From Scatophagus argus (lineage: Eukaryota; Chordata; Actinopteri; Scatophagidae), in NCBI RefSeq assembly GCF_020382885.2, contig NC_058508.1, forward strand, positions 7,184,055 to 7,248,054: a stretch of 64,000 nucleotides of DNA, given 5' to 3'. The notes under the pieces were generated by a model that was given only the letters and a program-made list of their open reading frames with translations, was not told where the DNA came from and searched no databases. This document shows positions 46,493 to 59,251 of this stretch, piece after piece (the first letter of the stretch is position 1; every line of letters begins with the position of its first letter). A program made the position numbers and the translations under genes.

Positions 46493-49400
46493 TTTATTTC
46501 ATATGCATGATACAAGATACAGTTAGGACAGGATACTGCAGTTGCATGTATCGTATACATGATTAGGACAATACAAAAACACCAAACATACGTTTATATA
46601 AAAAGAGAAAATAAAGCAAAACACCACAAAAAACAACAAAACTTTAAAAATATTTTAAGTATTTTTCCAGGAGTATTACAGCTACTATGGATAGTAAACA
46701 AGGACATAGTGTCATTGATGCAAAGCACCCAAAGCAAGTGACAACTGTTTCTAACAGCAGTGTAGGCCTCCAGATGTAGATGCTAATTTGCACCATCTAC
46801 AGATAAAGAAAACAATAGCATGTTCACCTGTGTGCCACCTGCATGCAATGTTGACACTGCAGGATTTTTTTTTTTTTTTAAATACGTTTCATTTACGAAA
46901 TACATTATTTTACATTTTGAACTTAAATCCTTAAACCTTAAAACTGTAAACCTGCATCAGATTTTATGAACATTTCTGTTGTTTAAATGAATCATTCTGG
47001 ATTAGTCAGTTAATGCCTCCATGATCAATTTTCTGATAATTGTCTAAGATGTCTGAAAATGCTCCATTTTAAGCTCAAGTGAACCACGGAGGCCGTGGTT
47101 ACTGACGGCCACTGTGAAGCAATCATGTTGAATTTTTGTTATTTTTTTAAGCAAACAGGAGAAATCAGTAGAACAACAAAAAAAACAACAGTTTTTTTGT
47201 ATCTTTTTAAATTGCAGCAGCTATATTTATCTTTGTCCGTATGTGGCAACAGATGCGTCTACATCTGCAGATCTAAATCACAGCCAATATTATTTTCCTT
47301 TCCAAAAATGAGCTAGAGAGAGTAATTGCTACATACTGTATGCAGTACTAAAAACAATACTGATTCGTTGTCTTCTAAAAGGCTCTCTTGGCAAGTAGCC
47401 TACCTTTAGTCAAGTTTTAATTTAGTTACAAAATAACCAGAAATTTGCATTCATCAACTACATATATGTACAAACGGCATAATGCAGTCAATCTCAAGTT
47501 TGAATGTCAATGCAAAATAAAACACACTGCTAAGAAATGTGTGTTATACTATACTATCAGGAAATTTAAACACAGAGTCAATCAAGAAAACACAAAATCA
47601 CTAACTGATCCAGTGTATCTAGATATAGATCAATCTTTAGTAAATAGAAAACAATCCACACAGTGATCAAAAGATGCTGTTTTCAGCTGATGTTCGCCTC
47701 AAGGTCAAGCACTGGCTGCACATGGATAGGTGGCGCTGTTAAGCAAATCATGAATACGACAAAGATGTTCTGCGTTTTCTCTTGACAGAACTGCACAATA
47801 CACCATCAACCTACCCATCCAAAAACATATCTAGTTTTCAGTGATGGTTTACAGACATAAGTACACTTGGTGTGAAATATGAAAGAAAAAAAGACAAGTT
47901 TACTGGGTTTCATGCATTAGGATCCTCGACTACAGAGGATCTAAACTGGAAGCACAAATGACTTTGGGGCATTTAGTACATCATAGCATTTTTACATACA
48001 ACATCATTACTGAAATCAAACAAGCATTACACATTATAGTGTTATTGCCACATTTCTTTTCTTCCCAAGATTACGGCGATAATGAGCTCAAACCGACCAA
48101 TCACAGAATCTGCATCAGCCAGAGACACTTGAGACATAGAGTCCAATAACAGTCTATAATGTATTTACTAATTTAGACACAGACTCAGCCACTTTGGCAA
48201 AAACAGCTCAATTTATCAACTCGGACTTAAGGTTTTGCCAAGTGGAGCCAAGCTGCTTTTTATGTGCTCTCTGTTTCAACCAACACCGTTTTGTAGCCCT
48301 GCTGAACTGTTACCCATTGAAAATAAGAAGTGCTGGATGAGGTAAATAAGAGTGTGTCCTGTCCTCTGTGTTCAGACACATACTGTATGTATATAGAGAA
48401 AAACAAAATCCCATAAAACTATATAAATCTGTTTCTAAACAAAGCACAGTTTACCCATTGAATTCCCTGCACTGGTTTCATTAGAAGTATTGTTCCTCAA
48501 AGGAAATAGAATTATCTGACATGTTGTACATCACAATCAACAGATGCATTATTACCATCAGAATAAATACAGCACTCATTGACTATTTGGCAAATATAAG
48601 GAATAGTACTGGGTTAATAAAGACACAGTCAGATCCCTGTCTCAGGAAATACAGTCATTTATTTACAAGGTTTAGAAGCAGTCAACTGTGGCCCTGCCTA
48701 AATTCTGACCAAAAAAAAAGGCAATCCAGCCCACACTACACAACGATCAGGCAGGCAGTGGCTGTAGCGCCCTCTACCTGCAGTGTGCAGTAAAATAAAC
48801 ATCAGCTCATCAGACAAATACCTTCAACAATAGCCTGCAGAAAAAAACTATTTTTCTCTCTCTCTCTCCACATATAAAATCATCTTTTGTGGAAACCCAA
48901 AATCTGCTTTCTTTAACGAAATCTCATGTGGGCTCTGAGGTTAGTAGAAAAGGAAATTATGTAGCTTTAAAGTGTAGGCCATGCATGTTTCTTTTTCCTA
49001 ACAAGCTACAGTGTCTCCCACTGTGTTTACCTACTGTGTTTTTTTTGCCTTTTTTTTTTTTTTTCAGAAAAAAGTGCAAAAATGGATTACACACTATTAC
49101 ACGCACATATCTCTGGTGCAGGGAGACTATATATAAACAGTTTAAAGAGAGTTTAGGTGTGCAGAGGCGTGCATGTAGCTTACAAGAAGGAAGAACTGTG
49201 ACTAAAACTGCACCTCTAACAGACTCTAATCCTCTTCTCCTCGGCCAACCTGAGGTCTTCACTTCCTTCCTCCTCAGCCTGGAAGAAACAACTATGAGCG
49301 TCTCCTGCTCCTTGCATCATCTGTTCCTCTCCTTCCTCATCAACACCCTTCTTCTGAGACTTAGCCAGAATATTTTAAAGAAAGTACAAACACAGCAGAC

Positions 49401-49897
49401 ACTAACATAAGTACAACACAAGGAAATGTGAGGGACGGCAAGTGTGTACCATTCTAAATACACAACTTCTTACTCCTGCTTTGGTCCACTAAGAAGAAGT
49501 GCTGTGCAGTGATAAAAACTGATTCTCATAGTATTTAAAAGCCGGTGATTCTTTTGTACCTGTCTGTTCTTTCCGTATTTCCTGACTTTGTTGAAACCAG
49601 ACAGAACATATTTTCCATGTGTGTTTGACCATGGGAGTATCCACAACTGTCCCCTTCCTCTCTCAGTGTAGGAGCCAGGCGCTCTCCACAGGCCTTCCTG
49701 TGACCACCGCTCCCATCATGCCTCACTGCCTGCCAGAGTGTATCCAAAACTCAAAGCTCGACACAGTAACTGGAGGTCAGTAAAGACAACAGTGCAAATT
49801 TAGATTCCCTTGGTGTTTGTGTTTGTGTTGAATTCTGCGGGGAAGGGAGTTCTGCTTTTTGTCTCACTGATACTTTGTTGGTTTTATTCTGAGGTCT
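46493..49897 (-). other. tef: Probable tef 3' untranslated region
   Basis: AT-rich sequence without recognisable exons downstream of the tef stop. A minus-strand AATAAA is readable as TTTATT at 46493-46498, giving a 3.4-kb candidate 3' UTR, with other possible signals in between (for example near 48658). A poly-T/poly-A stretch is at about 49038-49075. The 173-residue open frame antisense to this region (48889-49410) runs through that homopolymer and is not credible. Confidence 0.4.
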
Positions 49898-52800
49898 TTA
49901 CAGCGGGCCGTACTTTGCCTCGTATCGGGCCAGAATGTTCTTGCAGCGACCGCAGTCCTTCCGCAGCTCGGCCACTTGCTGCCGCAGCGCCGCATTTTCT
50001 CGCTCCAGGAAGGAGGCGCGCACGGTGATCTGGTTCTCCTTCAGCCGCCGTGCGTCACGAGAACGCTTTGCTGCCACATTGTTCTTCTTTCTCCTGGACC
50101 AGTATTTCTCATCCTGAGGGAGAGAAGGTGAAAGTGTAAAAAAAAAAAGAAAAAAAAAGAAATAGGGAAATGATGCAGAGTTGAACATAATCATAATCTC
50201 TGTTGCAGAAACACCCCCCACCCCCTCTTTTAGATTTTAGATATGTAATCCACAAGCCACCACAGATGCTTAATCTTTTCCAGGACTGACCAGAACACTG
50301 GCCGGTCTTAAAGTTGAGATTACAAATGCCTTTAAAGGGTTAACTCTTTACATAACATCCCTGTTCATAATGTGCACCTATTCAACAATACAGGGCAAAA
50401 AATTACATTTCAGTGTATTCTTAAGTAAAAATGTAAACATGTTGTCTTATCATATGATGCACACTTATGTAGGCTTGAGCCAACTAGTTTAAACCAATAA
50501 TATCATACCATACCATAATATCTACCCTTCAAATTGTGTCAGCGCAGAGCTAAGCTTCACTGAGCAAAGTCTAAGGTGTTTACCGCTGGCTAGAATTTAT
50601 TCACCTGGAGGAAAGTGGTATCTGTGACAGCGCTACAGTATGCGTAATACACTTTGCAGTGCACTGATTTAGCAACTAGGTGGAGCACACAATGGGTTTT
50701 GCTGGAAACTGCTATCCCGTCTGTGTACACCGTCACTATACATCAAAATCAAAATCCTCACGACGTCACGTCCCGCCTGTTTCGCTAAGAAATACGTCAC
50801 CATACAGAAGCTAGTTATCCTCGTGATGCTTCTTCCATCAGGACTTTAAAGTCCAACTGCAATCGCATTCATCATTTTTGCATTCAAGAATAATGTCAAT
50901 ATCTTAAATGTACTGTTATCAGAAAAGGAATTTCTTTGGGGAAATATCAGACATGTTCTTTTATTCTCTCAGCAAGTCAGAGGGGCATCTATGACAAATA
51001 AAAATACAGCGTACAGCCACTAAACCGAAATAGTTATTAGTAATTTTAACAATCATCAGTTGTTGACAACAATTTTGTCAAACACATAACAAGGCACATG
51101 TGACTCAACTATCCTACCTTCTGCTCATCTGGAACAAACACCTTCTTGGCCTTCTTGATCATAGGCTGTGGTTTCAGCTCATCCTCAGAGAACTTGTGTT
51201 TGCGAGGGTTGAACAGCTCTCCCCCTGGCACACTGGACAGGACCAGGTCTGTAGGATCTGGCTGGAAATTCACATCTACCTCAATAGCATCTGGGTCGAT
51301 GGGGGAGGGTGTGTTGCGTTCTGCAGGGTTACTATCTATGGGGAAGGAGACAAGGGGGGCAAACTGTAGTACAGGAGAGGCCAGTCCAACAAAATAAAAC
51401 TAACCATTAGGTGCTTTAAGTGCAATAGAGCTTTAGTGCAATTTACTGTTTGATACAAAACTAATAGTGTGTTACTTTAGATGGCGTATCAATAAACAGA
51501 TTGAGACATCATTTTGGGTACTTGGAGCTGTAGTTCGTATGTTATTCATCCTGCTTCCCCTCAGACTGACTTATAACACAATGAAAAACTCAGTTAGCCC
51601 TTTACTCAGATAATATAATGTGACCTTTACAGATAAAGTTAATGGCTGCATATTAGTGCTTCTATGTGTCCTGCGTATGCTTATGGAAAGAATAATAATA
51701 AAAACCAACATGAATCATCTGAAATATCCTGAATAAAGAGGAATTGTATATGCAAAAAACGAACGCTTCTACAGAGAATCTCATCGGCTATCCAAATAAT
51801 TAACAAAAATCACTTCTATAAATCTACTTTTCACACCTGTTTTCTTCTCTTTCGCTTCCATTTTCTGTGTTGCCTCCTCAGACAAAGTGTCCTCTTCTTG
51901 TCCCTCTTCTTCCTCCTCCTCCTCTTCTTCTTCTTCTTCTTCTTCTTCTACTAGTTTAGCTGGTTGTAAAGTAGTGACTGTCACAGTTTCCTCTGGATCT
52001 GAGGTGACCGTGGTCGTGGCGGCCATAGAGGGGGAAGATGCTGAGGCAGAGACTGAGGCTGCAGCAGCAGCAGCAGCAGCGGGAGGTGGAGGAGCAGTTG
52101 TAGTAGTAGTAGTAGTAGCTGTAGCAGTAACCTTGGGGATGGCTTTGCCTTTGCCCACCGCTGAAGTGAGAGTCTTCTGCAGCTCCTCCTCCTCCAGGGT
52201 AACAGGAATCCCATTCTCCAGGAGGAATTCATCCAGGTCCATGTACTCCAAGTGGAAGGTCTCCCCGTCGTAGGGAATGGTCTTCTCCCAAATTGCTGGG
52301 GTCAAGGAGGCTGATACCCCTCCACCACCACTGCCTCCACCAGCACTGGCTGCCCCAGCCCCACTTCCCTCCACATCCTCAGAGGTGCAAAGCTTCTCCT
52401 TCTCTATTTCTGCATTAAAGACAGGAGTGAACAGTATTTTAATAAATGGCTGCAAGCTGTGAGTGAAATGTTTTCTTGTGCATACACGCGTGTCATTTCA
52501 GAGAATCTCAGATGTGTGCACACACATGAAAAGCCAAGTAGTAGATGGACAGAAGCAGGGTGGGTAGACATCCGACAAAAAAGGAAACAGAATGTCAGTG
52601 AGTTTGAAAGTGAGCAGATTAAATGAAATGTAGGACAGGCTTCAGGGAAACGAGAACGTAGAGGAGGAAATGCATGGAAACATTGGAGAGTGTGAGACCT
52701 GCTTGTTGCTCAAATTACAAAATCTAGGAACCAGATAACACTGGACCAATGTGTTTAATGAAAAGCCAAGGGGTGTCTTTGTCTTGGAGTGTATTTCCAG

Positions 52801-53247
52801 TCTGGGTGCGCTGCCTGCTCAGCAGCAGAGTGTACTTAGAACTTCTTGTTCTTTTTTGTTTCCTCACACCCTCGGATCAAACTATCACTGTGTGACATAT
52901 GGCATGTCCTTCCTAATCCCGCGTCATTAACTCAACGGCCATAATGTTAGTTTAACTACAATTAACAGCCCTTGGCACTGCTTTGACGATTACTCACATC
53001 TAGTTGAATGTATACCCGTTGGATGCGTTCCAAAGCGTCGACAAACTTAGCTATTCCATAAGGAAGAAACAAACTGGAAAGCTCGTTTTCGCATTTTGAT
53101 CTTACCGTCGTCGCCTTCCTCCAGGATGTTCGGAGGCGGAATGTCCATGATCTTCTTTAAAACGAAAGGGCAGGATTTCTGCGGAGCCGCCGTAACAGCG
53201 TTACGGCTGGGCTGTAACGTCACTGTCACCGCGGCTTTGCCAGGCAT
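49898..53247 (-). CDS. tef: Thyrotroph embryonic factor (PAR bZIP), proximal isoform, 382 aa
   Basis: TEF is a nuclear proline/acid-rich (PAR) bZIP factor that binds D-box elements (TTAYRTAA) as a homodimer or with HLF/DBP and is a light- and clock-controlled output factor in fish. Exons in minus order: 53247-53106, 52409-51837, 51335-51118, 50113-49898; 383 codons with TAA. Exon 1 gives [11 protein letters not shown] and [12 protein letters not shown]. Exon 2 has [26 protein letters not shown], diagnostic of the TEF/HLF/DBP family, and long Glu, Ala, Thr and Pro runs. Exon 3 encodes the PAR region ([34 protein letters not shown]). Exon 4 is the basic region [20 protein letters not shown] plus leucine zipper, ending AKYGPL as in human TEF. 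Length exceeds human (303 aa) mainly through exon 2 repeats. All introns are GT-AG. Confidence 0.95.
51892..52130 (-). repeat. Amino-acid-repeat-encoding microsatellites in tef exon 2
   Basis: CTT/CCT triplets (about 51892-51953) encode an uninterrupted Glu tract of about 16 residues. GCAGCAGCA triplets (about 52058-52082) encode Ala, and GTAGTAGTA triplets (about 52098-52120) encode Thr, with a Pro run between. These tracts lie between the [10 protein letters not shown] block and the PAR domain. Confidence 0.85.
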
Positions 53248-53969
53248 TGTTCCGTGCCAACCTCGGAGCAGAGCGGGACGATGTTTCTAAGCGATAGCGT
53301 TACCGAAAGCCGCCTCCTGCACCGGGAAACAACAGACTCAAACGGAACGCGGTTCGAAGCTGTTTCCACTACTGTTGCAGCTTTCAGGCCTGTTTTGTCA
53401 ATATCAACGCGCTCGTACGCAAAAACAACACTACACAGACCCCTCGCTCCCTAAACCCACCGAGCACGCTTGTTGGATATTCATGAGTCGCATATCCCAC
53501 CCACTCGTGGAATGGTATCAGCTGATTGGTTGTTAGTGCTGGCCGTATGGATGTTTAAAACAGTGTCTATGCATACAGAGCACACCACTGTACGCTGTTT
53601 TTTTCTGTTCAGTATTTTCACGGCTGCTCATTGGCTGCAAACTGTCCATAGGGACATCATCACATATAGTCCATACGAGCGGAACGTGAACCACGTTAAG
53701 AACATACAGCCTCGCGCAGTCAGCAGTATTAATCTCTTTTTAAATGTCACTGTTCACGCACAGACTGCAGTGAGTAGATATGGGCAGCATCGACCTGATG
53801 AATACTAAATCACATATTTTAACACTTTAATAATGACCACAAGCTGAAATTCAAGCGTGCATCCCAACAACGTCTCGATAGACGCAGCAAGTGCAATGCA
53901 ATGTGCGCGAACAAAGGCTTTCAAACACTCGCATCCTTTCCTCAAGTCAAAACGATGCTCGTGGCCAAA

Positions 53970-54046
53970 CACGTGCCCCCGCCCCAACCCTACTCACGTG
54001 AAAACACAATCTGTCGAGAGGCGTGGCTTCAGACATTCAGCACGTG
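53970..54046. promoter_or_regulatory. Cluster of three CACGTG E-boxes upstream of proximal tef
   Basis: Perfect CACGTG at 53970-53975, 53995-54000 and 54041-54046, 720-800 bp upstream of the proximal tef ATG. Canonical E-boxes are the CLOCK/BMAL1 (and USF) binding sequence. Because tef is a known circadian output gene, clock control through this cluster is a reasonable inference. Two inverted CCAAT boxes (about 53524 and 53631) lie nearer the gene. Confidence 0.6.
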
Positions 54047-57000
54047 GGGGCCAAGGCGAGCAGGGGCGTGCACGCGCCCATCACTCGAACAGCTGGCGGG
54101 GACCTGATGGTAACAGAGTACCCTACGCGTTGTTTACCAGGCTGACTGTTACCAGACTGTTCCAAATACTACTACTCGGTGTCTTCATAATAATTTGTCA
54201 TAATATATCTATAATTTCTAATAAAACTCTGATGTTCTGACCACGTTAGTTCATAGCTGCACACCAAAATGTTAAACTAACCCCGCAAAATTCAACGTCA
54301 GTCTTTTCTTATGCATCTTTTTATGGCGCGCATATGAACTCATTATGGGAACACTTTTCATAAACAACGAATGAACCTCCCGCATCAAACGCTCGCAGCA
54401 CCACAACAAAAGAGAAAATATCACGTTTCCGTGCACACGCTGCTATGCTGCACATGACGAGTGAGTGCGCGAGGCTCTCCTGTCTACAGCAGGATGCTTA
54501 AGTTCGGGAACACAATGTTCAAACCGCACCCCACCACACCTTCACCGCTAATCTGTTAATTTTTTCTGCATTAATTCACCACAGTAACCACACGGTAAAC
54601 AAAGGGCACCGTGCCTGCTGTAACTGCCCCACCAGAGTGGAAGCCTTTTAAATTATTACTGCAGTACCTTGAATACAGAGAGGGAACTGAAGACAAGACT
54701 GGTGTGCTGTTTACGCCCTCGTTTTGCCTAAATGACAGATTCAATATGCAATGATAAGTCCTTGCAGTCTTTAAGCCGCTTTAGTCATAGCACTGATCAC
54801 TTGTCAAACACTGCACTCATGACCACCATTAACCAAGCCAGTTCAATTATCCAGTGTACTTGAGTGAATCAAATAACATTTTTCTGTTGCGTGAAGTCTA
54901 AACTGGGTAACCACTCAAACTACACCTGTTGGTGCCTTCATATATTGAATTTCCCTCGGGATCAATAAAGTATCTATCTATCTATCTATACTGTAGTCTA
55001 CAGCTGTGTCCCTATTCCACATTGTGTACTAACAGTGTACTAATTGTGTAATTAGTATGCAAGGACTCAATTAACTTTACAGTTTGGTACTAAGGAAACA
55101 ATAAATTAGTTTCTTATGATATTATATTTTGCATTGCCGAAGTTTATTTTGTCACTGTTCATGTATAAACACAAAAACTCCCTTCTGACTTTGAGCTACT
55201 ATGTGGTAGAACTGGTGTATAGTTTGAGACAGCCTCTTTGTCAAGATGATTAATATCAGAGTGTCATGTGGCAGGGGTAAGTGGGTCACCCTGGCTGTGT
55301 ACATTTCTTCAAATCATGTGAGGCACTTCAGCTGTGCTTGTGCAAACACAAAACATCATTCCTATCAAAGCCTTGGCCTCAAGTCTGCTGTGTGTGCTGG
55401 GCAAAACATGCAAAACCTCCACTGGCCATGTCTTGGAAGGAAAAAATCTCACATTGATGAAAACATGGTATTTATTCTCGTGAAGGGGCCCAGACAGGAG
55501 GTGGCCTTGTTGTCCAACTTTTGTTTCAGAACAAAAGAGGGAATACAGAGAGGGAACAAGGTCTAAGCAGAACACCACTTTTAAAAGGAAATCCAATCCT
55601 TACTGTGCAGTGTCTCACAGTGTCTTATCCTGTGTTAGACACTGTAAGACATCATCACAGGAAGGAAAAAAAAATCTGATGATGAATCTGCTTGTGGAGC
55701 TTAAAATATTGATCCGATTGATTGATGGTAATGTTAAACTAAATAATAATGATGCTGAACAAAAAGGAGAGATTACTCCTTTTTTGGATGATATCATGTT
55801 GTTGAAGAATCTGACATAATGATGCTGCTTATAGACAGGAAATGCAGAAGGGAAAAGTGAGAAATAAGTATCAGGGTGTAGGGAATAAGCAATCAAAACT
55901 GACTGAAAGTAAAGGGCAGACAGTGAGGAGACCCATCAGGGTCATGTCACATTATTACCTAGTACAACAAACAAGACAATCACACTGCCAGTCCAGTGAT
56001 GTGCACAAATGTGAATCCAAACAGTGTGTGGACTAGCGTGTGGATAGCATAACATGCTAAATTATAACATCAAAATGATACAAGGTCGTGCTTGAAATAA
56101 GCAGATCAACCGGATTTTGCTATATGCTGTATTATATTGTGAGATTTCCTGCAAAAACTCTGAACATCATGCACTTGGCATATTAATTAAATACTGTGTC
56201 AGCACATGTGACAAACGTGGCAGCAAATGTATCAGTGTTGGCAGTCGACTGTGATGAAATTCAATGAATTATGCCATTTGTTTATACTTTAGATGACAAC
56301 ATAATAATCATTTTGCATTTGTTCCACAAAGATAGGAATATTTCCAAAAACAAGATGTTATTTCATTCTTACTTGCTGAATCTAAAGCCCAGCATTGTCT
56401 ATTAGGGTCAGGGCCCAGGTGTCCCCACTGTCTCTCCAACAATCCAAATCCTCAAAATATCCACCCTGCTGAAGGGCCCTGTTTCTACAGTCATGTCCAA
56501 ACTGTTTATTTACCAGCAGTTAATAGGAAAATTTAGCTCATGACTGGAAATTTGAAGTTATCTATATAACATATATCTCCGTTCAGAGTTTAGTGATAAA
56601 ATACATTGGCGGCATAGTAAAAGACATACAGTTTTTTTCCAGTGTTGCAGTGGGTCACTTTTGCCTTGGATATTAAAGTCTTGCACATGCAGTAAATCAA
56701 GAGTACTGCATAATGCACTACCAGTACTGTCCTGGAAAACTGAAGCAGCGCTGATCTGGTATGTGTACTACAGGTGAGCAAAAAAAGGAGGCAAAACAGT
56801 ACCTGGAGAGAGAAAGAAATGGAAATCCCTGTGGTTTACCATGACATGTGATAAGTCACATAAGTAGCTCCATTACAGCTGGTGGGTGCTCACTCTATGC
56901 TCATGTTTTCCATTTATCTCTACAGTACAGTATTATATATAAAGACAAAAAATGCCAAATCATAATAATAAAAGAACGTAAGCAAGAAAGTGTGAACATT

Positions 57001-57538
57001 TTGAGTTATCAAAGCAGATAGACACATTTCCATACAGGCCAAGACCTACAACAGCAGGGATAACTTCACTAGGCAATCATCATCACCTTTCCTAAGGTAA
57101 ACAGTTTTAACAGCCAAAAATATCAGGGGAATTAAAAGTAAAAGGACTCATTAGGCAGCACAACATCCGCTCTCAGAAGACCTTTTGATTTGATTCTGGT
57201 TCTGGTTTACTGGCGATGTTGTCGCTAGTTGAAGCTCATCTTCACAACTTTACTGACTGCTGGCTAGTTCAATCTAACTTAAAAAAAGTAAACTATGAGT
57301 GTCGTAAATGTAATTTTCGTTAGTAAACAACACAATTTCCAGTATAAGTAAAGTTGCTTGAAAGTACTTAGTAATATTGCAGCAGAGTATTAGTACCTTA
57401 AAATTTCTGTTACAATACCTCCACTACTACCGCGTGACTCACGTATCTGACTAATAAACAGCTCTATGTGACAACAAGTGCAACGATTTGTTTCAAAAGT
57501 TTAAATCCCGTTTGAAAAACATTAGAAAATATTCTTAC
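54047..57538. other. Intron between the two tef first exons
   Basis: Apart from the retroposon tail at 54943-54990 and degraded repeat-like words near 57350-57430 (TTGAAAGTACTTAGTAATA), no coding or RNA feature is recognisable. Short open frames (for example 55246-55566 and 55615-55896) overlap each other on opposite strands and lack splice context. Confidence 0.5.
54943..54990 (+). repeat. Retroposon 3' tail with (TCTA)n
   Basis: TTGAATTTCCCTCGGGATC, then AATAAAGTATCTATCTATCTA: a recognisable fish LINE/SINE 3' end with a TCTA tandem tail, lying between the two tef first exons. Confidence 0.6.
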
Positions 57539-57641
57539 CGGTGTCATCAAAGGCAGGGAAGGAGAAGGGATAGTCTGCCAAAGACTTGAGGAGATCAGGG
57601 ACGTCGCTCCTGTCCTCACAGAAGGTAAGGTTAGCTGACAT
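57539..57641 (-). CDS. tef: Alternative first coding exon of tef (distal isoform)
   Basis: An ATG at 57641-57639 opens a 34-codon frame, MSANLTFCEDRSDVPDLLKS followed by LADYPFSFPAFDDT, ending ACC G|GTAAGA. The donor has phase 1, the same phase as the proximal tef exon 1 donor at 53106, so splicing to exon 2 at 52409 gives a 369-residue protein. The VPDLLKSL text resembles the short MDMPEVLKSLLEH start of the alternative human TEF isoform. This exon therefore marks a second, distal promoter about 4.4 kb upstream. Isoform use by tissue is not visible from sequence. Confidence 0.85.
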
Positions 57642-57819
57642 GATAAACAACCTGTGAAACTGCCTACTGAGTCCTGCTGATGAGAAAAACTCGAGCTATG
57701 ACCGAGTGTGCCGTCAGCTCCCGACTTCAGTCACTTTTAAACAACTCTGAAGAAGCTCACATCACGGGGACGCCTGCATATGTCCTAATAACTTGTAATT
57801 ATTATTAGAAAAAGAAGCC

Positions 57820-57976
57820 ACGCCCCCTAGACTTTGTTGCGTCGAACACACAGGAGCAAGGGCCTGTCAGTCACACAACAGAGCCAATGACAAAGCAGGG
57901 GGCGGCCGCGAGTGAAGGTTAGCCACAACAACACTGCTCAGCCGTGCACATTTCTCTCCACGCACTGCTGCACGTG
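57820..57976 (-). promoter_or_regulatory. Distal tef promoter with GC boxes, CCAAT and an E-box
   Basis: GC-box-like CACGCCCCC (about 57820), a CCAAT word near 57883, GGGGGCGG (about 57899) and a CACGTG E-box (57971-57976) lie 180-335 bp upstream of the alternative tef first exon. The stretch is more CpG-rich than its surroundings. Confidence 0.5.
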
Positions 57977-59214
57977 CGACCAGAGGAGGCTCGAGGACAG
58001 CTCCACCCCAAGCGCAACGCCATCTAGTGACGTGTCAGAGTAGTGCATTGAAAGGGTACAATGAAAGTGTTCAGCGGCGGCGGAGGAAGCCGTAGCAATA
58101 TCACTATGTAAAAGTACTTTGAGTTCAAGTCGTGCATTCAAAGTATTAATTCATTAATTATTTGCAAACTTTACTTTTGCAATCAAAAATGAAATAACTT
58201 CAGAGTCAGACTATTATGTTGTTTTTTTTTTTAAATTTTTTGTCTATAAGATAATTAATTTTTTAAAGTTGGAGCACTTGGTCGACATTGAGCTAATCTG
58301 AACGACTCTTTGTACTGTTGGGTACTTTTAGCTCCATAATAATGTTGTGTGTAATATGTTTTGAATTGTGAAACCTTAAAAAAAAAACAACATCCAATAA
58401 GTGTAGTGCAGTAAAACTTATTTTTCCCCTCAACTGAAGCAGAGTATAGAATAGAAAAGTGCATAAAATGGAAATAGCAGCACTTCAAACCTGTACTTAC
58501 TTAAGTGCAGTATAAATGTATTTAGCAACATTCAATATAATATATTTTTAATTATTTCTTTACATTTATTATCTAACCGCTTTTTCTTTTTCCAAATATA
58601 CGGCACACTTTCACAAACATAGGATTAAGTGTACAGGCTTGTAAAGTATACTGAGTTTTAATTTTTCCTCTGCAAACCATTTCGGTCCTGTGCATTCATT
58701 CCACACTTTTCAGTTAAAACAACGAACAAAACTATTGGTCTCATAATTGTAGTAATTTGGCCCTTATAACAACACCCTTCTCTGACAATGAAAAGAATAC
58801 GAACCAGAATAAGACACATATGCTCCTCATGGAAAAAAAATACTCAAATCATACCACCAAAAACACAAGTCTTTGCTTGAGTACAAATCAGAACTCGACA
58901 AGGCAACTTTCATTTGTGTTTTAAGTTGAAACTTCATCAATCATTTGTGGCGAGTATTTTACTGTTTACAGTTAAGGCTTTAAAATCCTTTCTTTTAGTA
59001 AACTGGAACGGAAGCTTTCTTAATACTCTACTAATATGTTAATATGTTTTTATTTTCAGAATGGGAATTACTTTTACAGCACAACATTACTGCCGTTTTA
59101 GTTGAACAGACCATGTCTGGGAATGCAAAAAGACATTATGTACTGGTACATTTCTGCATAGTACTGATTTTGTTTTTTAAATGCTAATTTGGCAGTTACA
59201 AAGGCTCACCAAGT

Positions 59215-59240
59215 AAAAAAAAAAAAAAAAAAAAAAAAAA
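59215..59240. repeat. Poly-A (plus) / poly-T (zc3h7b sense) tract
   Basis: Twenty-six A on the plus strand, beginning about 11 nt after the zc3h7b stop codon on its sense strand. Confidence 0.85.
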
Positions 59241-59251
59241 TTAAATCAATA

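Noticed and set aside
48889-49410. 173-residue plus-strand open frame
   Set aside because: It passes through a poly-T run and is antisense to the presumed tef 3' UTR; composition is that of non-coding DNA.
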